Shown here piece by piece: positions 22,344-34,600 of a stretch of 64,000 bases of DNA (position 1 is its first letter; every line of letters begins with the position of its first letter). The notes below the pieces were generated by a model. It made no database searches and was not told the DNA's origin. It was given only the letters and a program-made list of their open reading frames with translations. Source of the DNA: Stomoxys calcitrans. Taxonomy: Eukaryota > Arthropoda > Insecta > Diptera > Muscidae. The DNA lies in the NCBI RefSeq assembly GCF_963082655.1, contig NC_081554.1:126641453-126705452 (forward strand), written 5' to 3'. The position numbers and the translations under genes are program-made.

Positions 22344-22565
22344 TGGTCTCACGCGAATAGCTGTTAACAGCCGGCCATGTTTGACGGTATTAAGATGTCA
22401 GATTTTTATTTGCATTCTCTTTGTTGTTATCTTATTTCTCGCATATCCTCTGCTCATTCACGCACACAAATTTCTTTGTGTGTGTTGGCAAAACGTCTAT
22501 CAGCTTGATGGCAAGATGGCGGATTGCACCATATGATTTGTGATTGTTTTACAAATGAGACCACC
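22344..22565 (+). mobile_element. Family E MITE (copy 2)
   Basis: From TGGTCTCACGCGAATAGCTG to CAAATGAGACCACC. The internal GTTTGACGGTATTAAGATG and GATGGCAAGATGGCGGATTG match the other copies. Confidence 0.78.
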
Positions 22566-23100
22566 TAAATTTGTTGCGCCATGCCTTAGGGTTGGTATTC
22601 TATTCTGCTTTCGGAATAGTCGCGGAAATCTTTAATTGTTCTGCGATCGGAATTTGACAGTTATATTTTGTTTTTATTTTCACACCAAAAGACGTTTTTA
22701 TCTGCACTTATGGTTTTATTATTTTTTCGCAAATAAATTAAAAGAAAACTAACCATTGAAACCACTAAAATCAGAATGATACCGACAATGATGTCAAGCA
22801 TTACCACACTATAAACAGAGTACTACTTTTCCACATATTGTATTTTCCTCCAGTGTTCCGCTGACTTTTTTATGTGGAGTTTGACAGCTTTCCGCCTAAA
22901 AAACTGAACAGAATACTCAGCTTTATAAGGTACAAATTTTTACTGACACATTTTAACTAGAAATGTACGCGAACAGACTTAATGTTTTCTCAAAACCAGC
23001 TGATTAGTTTCTTTTATTCGAGAGCTACATTTTATTGACAATAAACGTTGTATATAAAAAAGAAGAACAACGAACAATTAGAATATTAAAAAAGCCAACT
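22566..23100 (+). other. Upstream region of PPP1R11
   Basis: About 530 bp between a MITE and the start codon. No repeat recognised. The transcription start and 5' UTR must lie here, but no promoter element can be assigned by eye. The start context is CCAACTATGG. Confidence 0.4.
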
Positions 23101-25197
23101 ATGGATGCTGTAGTGGTTCCTTCAGAACCCTCCTCTAGTATAACGCAAACAGAAATTTTGATTAGAGAGGACACGGATGCACCGGTGAGTATTTAAAGGA
23201 ATATTTAAAAACCGACATATTTAGTTTGGAAATATGGCTATGTAGCTAGACTTTTAAGATTTTAAGAAGACTAGCACCACACGGGTTGGAGCTTCGAGTT
23301 CCAATTGGTGTGGTGGTCATCGTTGTTGTAGCCACATTTTCATGTGATGGTGGCGATCCTCGTCAAGCTCCTGTAAGTGAGCAAGCTCGTTCTGGTCCAA
23401 ATGACCGATCGCCGATGGATTAGGGTGGCCATTTGTTACGCCAATAACTCTCCTTGTCAAATCGAGCATCATAGTCACTTAGTATTTGTGCAAGAGCCGG
23501 TGCCGCCCGGCCTCTCACTGAGACTTTCCGCTCGATATCGCTGTTTGTCCGCGACTGCCGTTGCAGCTATTCCATATGCCACGCGCCCGTTAGCTCGCAG
23601 CTAAGCTTCTCATGACAGCAATGAACACCACACAAATTGGACCTCAATGTTCACAGCTATCCCGTGCCGGGTGGTGGTCATCGTCTTTACGAGAAGCTCA
23701 GCTGAGAAATCCCGAGCGAATCCATACTCGAGTGGAGTCTCAGTGAGAGGCCGGGTGGCTCCGGCTCTTGCTGAAATATGAGTGCCTATGGTAATCGATA
23801 TGACAAGGAAGTTATTGGCGGCTTTTAATAACCAATGGTCATAATGTTTCCGCGGCGATCGGTCCTATGGACCGGAACGAGCTTGACAAATATCGCTACC
23901 TCCACATACAAATGTGGCTTCAACAATAATAACTGTTTTAGGTTTTCTTTCAAGCGTTAATAGAAAAGTCATCCCTGCTATATAATATATAGTTTTTTTC
24001 TCCAGAATATCATCCAATTTTGTTTGCTAGTGTGTAGGTTGACCTCTGCTTTACTGTGGCTTAAAAGTCGTTTTAATAATTTCTCACTATTTTTTCCCAA
24101 AGCACTGGAAAAAAATAAAACCATATTTATTTGAAAAAATGTAGTTGAAATGTCTTTTAAAAACCATATTTATCTTATCAAAAGACCCTCTCAGATAAAA
24201 TATATCAGCAACTAAGATGTAAACAATATGTCCATAATGTGATCTACCAGTGCAAATTTTCCCATAAACATTTCATTAAGAAAATATCCCCTTCTCATAT
24301 ACATATATGAGTGCTAGTTTATACTCAAAGATAAGGGACCTCTTTCTTAATTGCCGCATCGGAATGGCTTGCCATTGTGCGTCATAGATGAACATGCTGA
24401 ACTCTGCGCAAACTATTTCATACACAATGCAAATTTTTTTTTGCCCATGAACATTCCGCTAAGGAGCGGGGGCAAACTTCCCACATATCAATGAGTGCAG
24501 TCCGATTCAAGTTTAAGCTCAATGTCCGATTCAAGTTTAAGCTTCTTTTTATAACCGAGTCCGAACGGCGTGCCGCAGTGCGACATCTATTTGGAGAGAA
24601 GTTTTACATGGCATAGTACCTCACAAATGTTGTCAACATTAGGAAGGAAAAACCAACGCTGAAAATTTTTTTCTGATGGTCTCGCCAGGATTCGAACCCA
24701 GGCGTTCAGCGCCATCCTTTTTACCTTTTACTCGATACCGATGTTTGTTGGTTGCAAGATTAACCTAATAAAACACATATTATCTTCACTAAGTGAATCG
24801 CTCTTTCCTTTTAATTAATTTTATTTTTTTATAGGCGCCACCCGTTTTACGATTACGGCTAAATAAGCCAAAACCTAGCAAAAAGGTTGGTTGGCAGGAA
24901 GGCACTGTTGATAACGAGCATATGGGTAAAAAGAAATCAAAATGTAAGTTAAAAAATAAAAGCCAATTATAATTTTCAAAATTGGTTAATCTTATCATAT
25001 TTATATCAGGTTGTTGCATATATAAGAAACCAGTTGCATTCGGCGAAAGTTCATCTGAAGATGACGAAGATTGTGAAAATTGCTTTGGCCATCCAGAGAA
25101 GAGACGAAGAAATCGTAAACACGATGGCAATGGCGACGAGCAGGATAACAACGAACCATGTCAGGAACATAATCATCATGGCGCCAGTGAAGAGTAA
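23101..25197 (+). CDS. PPP1R11: Protein phosphatase 1 regulatory inhibitor subunit 11 (Inhibitor-3)
   Basis: Three exons, 23101-23184, 24835-24943 and 25010-25197, with donors GTGAGT and GTAAGT and consensus acceptors; 127 codons, 126 aa, the size of the human protein. PPP1R11 is a heat-stable inhibitor of the PP1 catalytic subunit in cytoplasm and nucleus, and has been reported as a RING-like E3 ligase. Visible: KKVGW at residues 44-48 in the position of the degenerate RVxF PP1-docking motif; the family signature [19 protein letters not shown] (residues 54-72) with three consecutive Cys; [18 protein letters not shown], an acidic, Cys-containing stretch; and a basic then His-rich tail ending GASEE. 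Intron 1 (1.65 kb) contains a foldback repeat and a SINE. The gene converges on FBXW5. No frame defects. Confidence 0.95.
23290..23935. repeat. Family C foldback (two inverted copies) in PPP1R11 intron 1
   Basis: A plus-oriented family C copy (GTTGTTGTAGCCACA at about 23323, through GACCGATCGCC and GTGCCGCCCGGCCTCTCACT) is followed by a minus-oriented copy ending near 23935 (CCTCCACATACAAATGTGGC). The arms can pair over roughly 250 bp. The 75-codon plus frame inside is an artefact. Confidence 0.75.
24425..24722 (-). repeat. tRNA-derived SINE, 5' truncated, in PPP1R11 intron 1
   Basis: On the minus strand the head carries a pol III B box (GGTTCGAATCC at about 24691-24702) followed by TGGCGAGACCATCAG, then the body as at 39957-40512, ending ATGTTCATGGGCAAA. 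The A-box part is missing. A short tandem duplication of GCTTAAACTTGAATCGGAC lies near 24510-24545. Antisense to the gene. Confidence 0.85.
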
Positions 25198-25408
25198 TCA
25201 TTTTTAAGAATTTTGTCGAGTATTAATTTAAATTCATAAAATCCATTGTTTCATCGAAATCAAAGGAAAATGAAATACCGTTTACCTTACATTTTTAAGA
25301 CAAATTCACCATGTAGTATACTTCCCTTTTAGTATCAATTTGAATTGTAAAAAATAGTCTTAATTAAAAATTAAATTTATGTTTTATTGAAAATATATGC
25401 ATACATAT

Positions 25409-25414
25409 AATAAA
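25409..25414 (+). promoter_or_regulatory. Poly(A) signal for PPP1R11
   Basis: AATAAA about 210 bp after the stop codon, with further AATAAA hexamers at about 25417 and beyond. Confidence 0.55.
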
Positions 25415-25578
25415 AAATAAAGAATATGAGTTGAAATAAATGAATAATAAAATGTTGGTGTCTTATTCGTTTAACGCTAAATGAAGTTGTTTCTTAATAT
25501 CAAATAATAACTACACTATTATAATCTTTTTTTAATTTAGTCTAGAAGAAATTCGAAATAAATTAAAATAAAACGATA

Positions 25579-25584
25579 TTTATT
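25579..25584 (-). promoter_or_regulatory. Poly(A) signal for FBXW5
   Basis: AATAAA on the minus strand, 37 bp after the FBXW5 stop codon. It faces the PPP1R11 signal about 165 bp away. Confidence 0.55.
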
Positions 25585-25620
25585 TGCATTTGTAGTCATC
25601 GGTAAAAATTACATTTTTGT

Positions 25621-28600
25621 CTAGGAAGCGGTCGTGTTTAGCTTTAAATCGAAAGCTTCATCGTTGTTTGTCATGTCAATTTTAAGTTTTTTTGCCACTG
25701 CACGAGATCGCCAAATCTGCAGAAAAAAGTACAAATATTTGAATATCAGAAAAGTTCAAAACAAAGATGTAGCATGCGATACCGAGCCGAAGAATGGAAA
25801 AACAAATTATATGATTTTTCTCATAACTTGATTAATTAATTCATGTGGCTTCGTTCGATTGACTCAATGTTGTCATTTTACGAAGCTACCTGGCTTAGTT
25901 GATCGTTCGGGTTTTACTGTTCCTCACACAAACACAAATTTGTATTTTCAATTGTGTTAGTGTGCCCATCACTGGTCCAAAATCATAATCGAGCTTTCAG
26001 TATTTAAACAAGGGTTTAAAACAATCTAAACTTGAAAAACACAAGTGTGGGCGGGTTGAATCTTTACATCTATTCTATTATGAATAGCATTTTGCTAAGC
26101 TTTCGATTTATTTATTCCAACATGTTTATTGAAGCCAACTATCATATTTATGTTGTTGTTGCAGCCACAATTGCATGTGGAGGTGGCGATCCTCATTGGA
26201 GCTCAAAGTTCCGGCCTTCGTGATGCTCATAGTTATCCTATTTATAGATACACTTTAACGTATGTATACAGAAATAATATCTAAAACTAAGAAATAACAA
26301 GTATAGCGTGCTAAGTTCGGCCGGGCCGAATCTTATATACCCTCCACCATGGATCGCTTTTGTCGAGTTCTTTTCTCGGCATCTCTTCTTAGGCAAAAAA
26401 GGATATAAGAAAAGATTTGCTCTGCTATTAGAGCGATATCAAGATATGGTCCGGTTTGGACTACAATTAAATAATATGTTGGAGACCTGTTTTAAATGTC
26501 AGCCAATTCGAATAAGAATTGCGCCCCTTGGGTCTCAAGAAGTAAAATACAGAGATCGATTTATATCGAAGCTGTATCGGGCTATAGACCGATTCAGTCC
26601 ATAACAAACACGTATGTTGATGGTCATGAGAGGATCCGTCGTACAAAATTTCAGGCAAATCGGATAATAATTGCGACCTCCAGAGGCTCAAGAAGTCAAG
26701 ATCCCAGATCGGTTTATATGGCAGCTATATCAGGTTATGAACCGATTTGAACCTTATTTGAGACATTTGTTGAAAGTAAGAATAATACGTCATGCAAAAT
26801 TTTAGCCACATCGGATAGGAATTGCGCCCTCTAGAAGCTCAAGAAGTCAAGTCCCCAGATCTGTTTATATGACAGCTATATCAGGTAATGAACCGATTTG
26901 AACCATACATGGCACAGTTTTTGGATATCCAAACAAAATACTTCGTGCAAAAATTCATTCCATCGGATAAGAATTGCGCACTCTAGAGGCTCAAGAAGTC
27001 AAGACCCAAGATCGGTTTATATGGACTCTATCTCAAAATATGGACCGATATGGCCCATTTACAATACCAACCGACCTACACTAATAAGAAGTATTTGTGC
27101 AAAATTTCAAGCGGCTAGCTTTACTCCTTCGGAAGTTAGCGTGCTTTTGACAGACAGACGGACTGACGGACATTGCTAGATCAACATAAAATGTCGCGAC
27201 GTCGCGATGTCAAGAATATATATACTTTATGGGGTCTCAGGAGAATATTTGGAGTAGTTACAAACAGAATGACGAAATTAGTATACCCATCCTATTGTGG
27301 AGGATATAAAAATGGAACAATGACTAAACGGTGTAAGTGTCAAAGAAATCATAGCTAATCTCGAACACCGGTAGACGGAACGACAGGACCTCAGTCACCT
27401 TAGTCGAAGTAACTCTGACTGATCCCAAGAGGTGGTCCAAGTTGTCCAACCGTCAATTTATTGTGCATCCCGAGAGTGACAGGGCTAGGAGAAGAGCCAT
27501 TCGTCGTATCCGTGGTCTCCGAGCCGCAGCCATCACAATTTACCGCGGACGAGGCTACGAATTTGATCCGTGGCGCCAAGTCACCAAAGGCGTTGGGCCC
27601 CGACGAAATCTACACTGATGCTGAAGAAGCTGTGTCAATCTGGAGTCGAGTATCTTGCAACTGTCCTGGATCTGTCTTTATACACTCACTCAATGTTTGG
27701 AAGATGGGCAGAGTGATCCCGCTACTGAAGCCTGGAAAAGACCCGAGTAAGAAGGAGTCGTACAGATCGATCTCCTTACTCACACCAGTAGCCAAGACGT
27801 GATATCAAGCGTGATGAAGACGGCATATCAAGCGGGTCTAGACATCATTCAAGCAGACTCGGTAGCAGATGCGGTAAATAGCTACCGGGTGTATGTCCTT
27901 CTTCGAGAACGACCGCCTCCCATTGTTCCTGAAGAAATTAACCTCCCCAGGCAAACCAGAGTAGTTCTGGTTCAACTACGTTCCGTCAAATGCAGCCACC
28001 TCAACTCCTACTAAGCAAGAATTGATTGATGGTTGTTATTGTTGTTTTAGCAGTGTGTTGTACACTGAGGCGGCAGCCCTTGCCGATGAAGAACTCCATC
28101 GGGTCAATCTGGTACGCACAACCGGCTGCCATTAAGTATTTGCGTTTTGCCAGGCTTTCTGACTATAAATTGAAGAAAGTTTAATATGGTTTTTATCCTG
28201 AGAACGGGAAACCCGAGCCATACAGGTCCACGAACTACAGACCAATTAGTCCGTCTTTCTTCGAGCGATAATTTAAACTCAAGATGGAATGTAAGAGGAT
28301 AACCATCAGGTCCGGTACTGTGCTATATAACGTGTATGTACTGCCAGTTGGTAGTTCTGTCCACTTAATGGCCCAGCTTACAGGCCTACTGTCTGGTTCC
28401 GGCGGACTTTAATGCGCTTCTTGTTTAAAGGCATTTTCCCCTAGGTAACGACAAGCAGGCCGTAGCTTTGGCAGAGCATATTGAAAGCTTTTCATTATGT
28501 ACGTTGAATGAGGATACCCCCACTAGAATTACGAAGAGGTGCAGCAGCTCTCCAGATCATTTCTCCAGCCATCATTTCTTTCGGATCAGACCACCTCCCT

Positions 28601-31600
28601 TAGTTCTCACCATCGACCGACCTCGCGACTTCATACCTCTGAGTGCCGGACGTTTATCAATCAGAACGTGCGGTTTTAAATGTTTTTAATTTTTCGATTG
28701 AAACATATATTTGTTGTTTTCAAATGTTTATAAATTATAGTTTTATTTTTAATTCGATAAATATTGTATCTAATAATTAAGTAAACATTGAATTCATTCT
28801 TTTTTTTTTTGTTTTTTATTTATAATATAAATTATATGGCACATAAGGAATTTTAAGTGACAAAATAAAGTAACACTTCTTTAATAAATATTATAAAAAA
28901 TTAAATAACTTTAAATTTTTGTACGAAGTTGCTCCTCCTTTGCTAGTTATGACTTCTCTCAATGTTTTCGGCATACTTAAAGCAAGGTTCTTAAAAGTAT
29001 TGGTTGGAATTGCCCTCCATTCACTTTGTATTTTTTCCCAAAATGTTTGAAGATTTGATCTGGATTCCATTGGAATTTTGTTATCTAAGATAGCCCAAAG
29101 ATGCTCTATGGGGTTTAGATCAGGGCTTTGAGCGGGCGATTCTCATGTTTCAACTTTATTTCTTCAAAATGTTTTTTAGCGTGCTTACTTGTGTGCTTGG
29201 GGTCGTTGTCTTGTTGAAGGATGAACTCCTCAAGTCCATTTCCTCCGCACTGCTATAAAGATTTTCTTCCAAAATATAAACATAGTGCTCTCCAGTCATT
29301 TTAGAGTAAATTTTTACGAGCCTACCAACTCCTGAAGAGGAGGCTTCCTCCACCATGTTTTACAGTACGCATAAGGTTTTTCGATTTTAGCCTTTGTGTT
29401 GGCTCACACCACACTCTTTTCCAACTTTTGCAATTTTTTAGTTCATATTTTGACTTGTCTATCCAAATAACTTTATTCCAAAATGATTCAGACATATTTA
29501 TATACTTTTTTGCAAAAGCCAATCGTTTTTTTTCTATTGGCTGCTAGTAGGAGAGGTTTTTTCTTCGCGAAGGCACTTTTTAAACCCCTTTCATTAAGTC
29601 TTCTTTGGACAGTTCGAGTCAAAATATTTAATTCTAGCTTCTTTTTTATATCTCTGGCTGTCGTAAAAGAATTTCTCTTTGCTAGAATTGCAATATGTTC
29701 ATCTTCAAGCTTAGTTGTCTTAAGTTTTCTAACACAACATTTTTCAAACTTTTATTTCACTTCTTTATTTTATACAAACCAATAATTTTTCTGACCCCGG
29801 ATTCTGATATTTTATACTTGGAACTCAAAGCTTTCAATTTCATCCCATTTTCGCGATCTTGTACCCACATATCTTTTTGAGTTTCGGGTAAGGGCTTCAT
29901 TTCGAAAAAGTAAAGTAGTATTGGTCCATGCTTATTTTCTAAATATTTAAGTAATATTGAATGAAAAAGTTAGGTACTTTGCTACAAATTATTTTTTTTT
30001 TTCAATAACTAACCACAATTTTTGAAAAAAAACAGGAATATATTATAACTTTCACGAGTTATAAAAAAACGCATAAGACTTTTTTACACTACTTTTACTT
30101 TACATCAGAAACCTGAACGAACGTGATTAAACATTTCAAATGTTTATGGATATAATTGAGGCACTCCGACAAATAACGGGACAATAAATAAAACACGTAG
30201 ATAAAAAATATTGAGGATTAGTGCAGAAGGGTACGCAACCGCACTTTATTTTGTCCTACAATGTATATATACCGCGTTTGCATTCTTCAATGTTCTCCAA
30301 TTTGTTTCGTTGGGAATTTGTCTATTCTATTTATTCACATCCTATTTTTTCCGCTCTTCACTATTTCAGCGTAACGTTTTTCATATTTTTTTTTACTTTA
30401 CAATTATAATTAAATAAATTATATTTTATGGAGAGATAGAAACACTACACTTTCTGATTTTCTTGATATTTTTTGACTACCCACGACACTTTATGTCTGT
30501 ATATGATATGACTCATTCTCACTTGTCTTCGCAACAGATATGGGTGCAAGGGAACACAATATAATCTTGATCAATGCATAATTTGTACTATTTAATAAAT
30601 ATTTAATTCGTACAATTAAAAATATGTTCAATGTACGCCTTGGTTACCAATCACCGTGATACAAAAGAAAATCGAATTTCTATGTCAGCAATTGTTAAAG
30701 AAATTAACACCTTGTTTAAAAAGTTTTTTATAAGTCAATTCCATATATAATTGGTCAAATATAGGTCTATATTTTTTCTGTGTACTGATCAGCATTACAG
30801 TTTAGGGGTTTTCTACAAATTTGGTGGGATTTTTTTTAATTTTAAGGGTTTGGTCGGATGGTTGACCCAATTCGATTTCGATAGATTTCTGGAGCAACTT
30901 TATTTTTATACTCACCAGCAAAGGATAGGGGGTATACATGTATTTAGTCATTCTGTTTGTAACACATCCGAATATCCATTTCCGACCCAACAATCTTATA
31001 TATGAAAATCAATTTGTGTTTGTTTGTATATTTGTGTGTTCCTTATAGACTCAAACGGCTGAACCGATTTTCTTGAAATTTCCACAGATGGTGCATAATG
31101 ACCCCGTGGTGCAAATAGGGTACTACATTTTTTGATATCTGAAGGGGGCGGACCCTCCCCCTTATCTTAATTTTCAGAAACGCCAGATCTCGGAGATGGG
31201 TGGTGCGATTTAAGCGAAATTTTGTGTGTTCTCATATAGTACCCTACAAATAAAAATTTGGTATCCATATTTCGGATGGTGTACCTAGGGCGGCCGCCCC
31301 ACCCTAAAACCTACCGAATATATATTAAGACCAATCACGACAATATGGGACTCAAATGAAAGGTATTTAGGTTGAGAAAACGTATCTGATATCCAATTGT
31401 CAAACCAAGTGCTAGAGGGACCACCCCTAAATCGGACATATTTACCGACCATGGCAACACGGGACTCAAATGAAAGGTATTTGCGAGTAGAATTCGAATC
31501 TGACATCCAAATGTGGGACCACGTTTCTGGGGGTCCACCCCTTCTCCAAAACACCCCCAAACTAGACTTATTTACAGACCATTGGAATATGGGGCTTAAA

Positions 31601-34600
31601 TAAAAGGTATTTGAATGTAGAATACGAATCTGATATCCAAATATGGGACCAAGTGTTTGGAGGGCCGCCTCTCACCAAAAACATCTCTCAAAGGGGACAA
31701 ATTTACGACCATAGCAATATGGGGCTCAAAGGAAAGGTCTTTGGGAGTAAAGCACGTATTTGATATCAATATTCGGGAAAAGGGGCCACGCCACCCCCAC
31801 AACACCACCCAAATAGTAAGTATTTGCTGACTTTTGCAATATCAGGCTCAAATAAGAGGTTTTTTAAAGTGGAACACGAATCCGATATTTATTTTTAAGG
31901 CCAAATCACTTAGTGGCCGCCCAATCTTCAAAACACCCCCCAAGCCGGTCATGTTTGTGACTATGGAAATATGGGGCTCAAATGAAAGGTATGTGGGAGT
32001 AGACCACGTATCTGATATCAACATTAGGGGCCAACTGTCTAGCGGACGTCCCACCACCATAACAACCCCCAAATAAAACGTATTTGCTCACCAAGACAAT
32101 TTGGGTCTTAAAGAGAGTGGAACTAAATATTCATAGTTTTTAGGGCCAATACCCCAAACCGGACATATTTGCTGACTTTTGCAATAAGGAGTTTAAATGA
32201 GATTAGAAAACGAATTTAATGTCCAATCTTGATGGCAATGGCAATATGGGGTACAAATAAATGATATAAAGATATATGAGAATAGAGCACGTTGCTGATA
32301 TATTTTTAGGGCTTAGAATTTGGGGGACCACCCCACTCCCCAAAACACCCATATATCGGGCATATTTACCTACCATGCCAATATGTGGCTCAAATGAAAG
32401 GTATTTGAGATTAGAAAACTAATTGGATAACCTATTTTGGGGCCATGTGTTTGGGGGACGCCTCATCCTGTAAACTCCTCTTCAGCCAATGGCAATATGG
32501 GGTTTAAATAAATGGTATTTGAGACAAGAGCACGATGCTGATATTTTTTCAGGGCCAAGTATCTGGGGGACCACCTCTCCCTCGAAAACACCACTAAATC
32601 AGACATCATGAGAATATCGGGCTGAAATGAAGTATTTTAAGAATGGTGTACACCTTACATCCAAACTTAAATTCGTACACCAATAAAGATTATATGGGAT
32701 TCAGATAAAAGCACTTATATTGTTAAACTGTTAGTCAAGCGATATACTATTGGGTTGCCCAAAAAGTAATTGCGGATTTTTTATATAGTCGGCGTTGACA
32801 AATTTTTTCACAGCTTGAGACTCTGCAATTGCATTCTTTCTTCTGTCAGTTATCAGCTGTTACTTTTAGCTTGCTTTAGAAAAAAAGTGTAAAAAATTTA
32901 TATTTGATTAAAGTTCATTCTAAGTTTTATTAAAAATGCATTTACTTTCGTTTAAAAAATCCGCAATTACTTTTTGGGCAACCCAATATTTTCGTAAAGA
33001 TCTTTCGTTGTCGAAAATAAATATTCGAAGGAAACTTTTGTTCCATATAAAGTAAAAGAAGGCGCTGTGGAGCGGGCCCGGGTCAGCTAGTACGTTTATA
33101 TAATTTGATCGTCGTCGAAGTCTTACACGATTTACCGATGTCATCGTATCTGCCCGGCCGTCTTTAAAAATAGAGCTATTGAGCTGAAATTTGGCACAGA
33201 TATATATTTTTCCATTCACAAGTAATTTATGGTCCTATTTCATTTTAATTTGGAACAATAAGTTGCAGTGGACCCCCAGATACTAGGACCAAATATGGTC
33301 AAAATCGAACTATATTTAAATATAGCTGTCATATAAAACGATCAGGTGAGACCGCGTGGAGGAAGACCAAGATAAGCCTGGGTTTTGCCAAGTCAATACC
33401 AATCAGAACCATTGCTTGGTATCCATCAACGTCACCCTGAACTGAAATACTTCACAGCGAATTAAGAAAAGACAATACAAAGTGCGAAAACCAAATAACT
33501 GGCTTTCGCTGCTGGTAAATTTAGTAGGGCAATGGACTCGAAATTAAATGGAATCGCATCCGTGAAATAGGAATCGGTGTAGCACCCGAATTTAGTATTT
33601 ATGCAAACTTTTATGTGGTATACGCCACCTTTTAAACATTCCATCAAATGCTGAACCTAACCATCGTCGAATACATAATATAAAATCCGCATATAATGTG
33701 CAGATATTTTCCAAATTTACAATTTTGAATTTTTGTGTGTTCGACCAGATGATGTATACAATGATAAAATCAAATGCTGTTGGGCTAAATAATCGACATC
33801 CTAAATTTGTCAAAGCTACTTTGCGCTACATACTTCAACATCTTACACATATTTTCAACTTCATATTAATGATTAGTCATAATCAGTCTGCATGGAAAAG
33901 CTCAAAAGTTGTACAATTCCCAAACACAAAAATGGAAATGGCTTTAAAAAAATATTTCATAATAAAATTTGTGACCATCTTAATGAACGTAGACTTCTCT
34001 CGAATAAGCAGTCTAAATTCAGAACGAAATACAGCTGCCCTGATTGATGTCACAGAAGACATAAGATCCAATATAGATGATGGAATGGTTACATGTCTAA
34101 TAATTCTGGATTATTCCAAAGCGTTTGATTGTGTTAATTATGAAACCCTGTGCTATAAATTAAATCGTTTCTTTAGCTCTTTGTCCACTGATGCTTTTTT
34201 GCTTTCCAACTACCTCCAGGAACGTACGCAACTGTTACAATTGGAAATGCAATGTACCGGCCTTTGCAGCTTAACAGGGTTCGATTCTGGCACCGCTGCA
34301 TTTTTTGTTGTACGTTAAAGATCTCCTGTCTCGTGTTAAATATACTTCAATGCACATATAAACCGATGATACAAAACTTAATTTAAGCAGTCCCCAGTCG
34401 CAAATACCAGAAGCATTTTCTAAAATCGGAGGTGCCATAAGTACCTGGGCTCTTGATAATAGCCTTTAAATAAACCCAAATTAGTCAAATTGTCTGCTAA
34501 CATCAGTTCTGATGCAATCATTTTAATTGGCGATCAAGAGATCCAATTTGTTGATAAATCTAAAAATCTGGGTTTACTAATGAACAAACCTCTCAAGTGG

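Larger units (their letters stand above)
30890..33350 (+). repeat. Family A-related repeat split by a Helitron
   Basis: The left part (30890-30993: TTATACTCACCAGCAAAGG, then GTCATTCTGTTTGTAACACA, TTTCCGACCCAACAA) and the right part (33091-33350: TACGTTTATATAATTTGATC, GATGTCATCG, GAGCTGAAATTTGGCACAG) are consecutive parts of one diverged family A-like subfamily. Removing 30994-33090 rejoins them. Confidence 0.75.

Noticed and set aside
24982..25197. Minus-strand frame of 120 codons opposite PPP1R11 exons 2-3
   Set aside because: Shadow of the real exons; the plus strand carries the conserved Cys-rich signature and correct splice sites.
31285..32076. Several Pro/Trp-rich frames in both Helitrons
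   Set aside because: They are reading frames through minisatellite units and reappear in all three copies with stops at different places.
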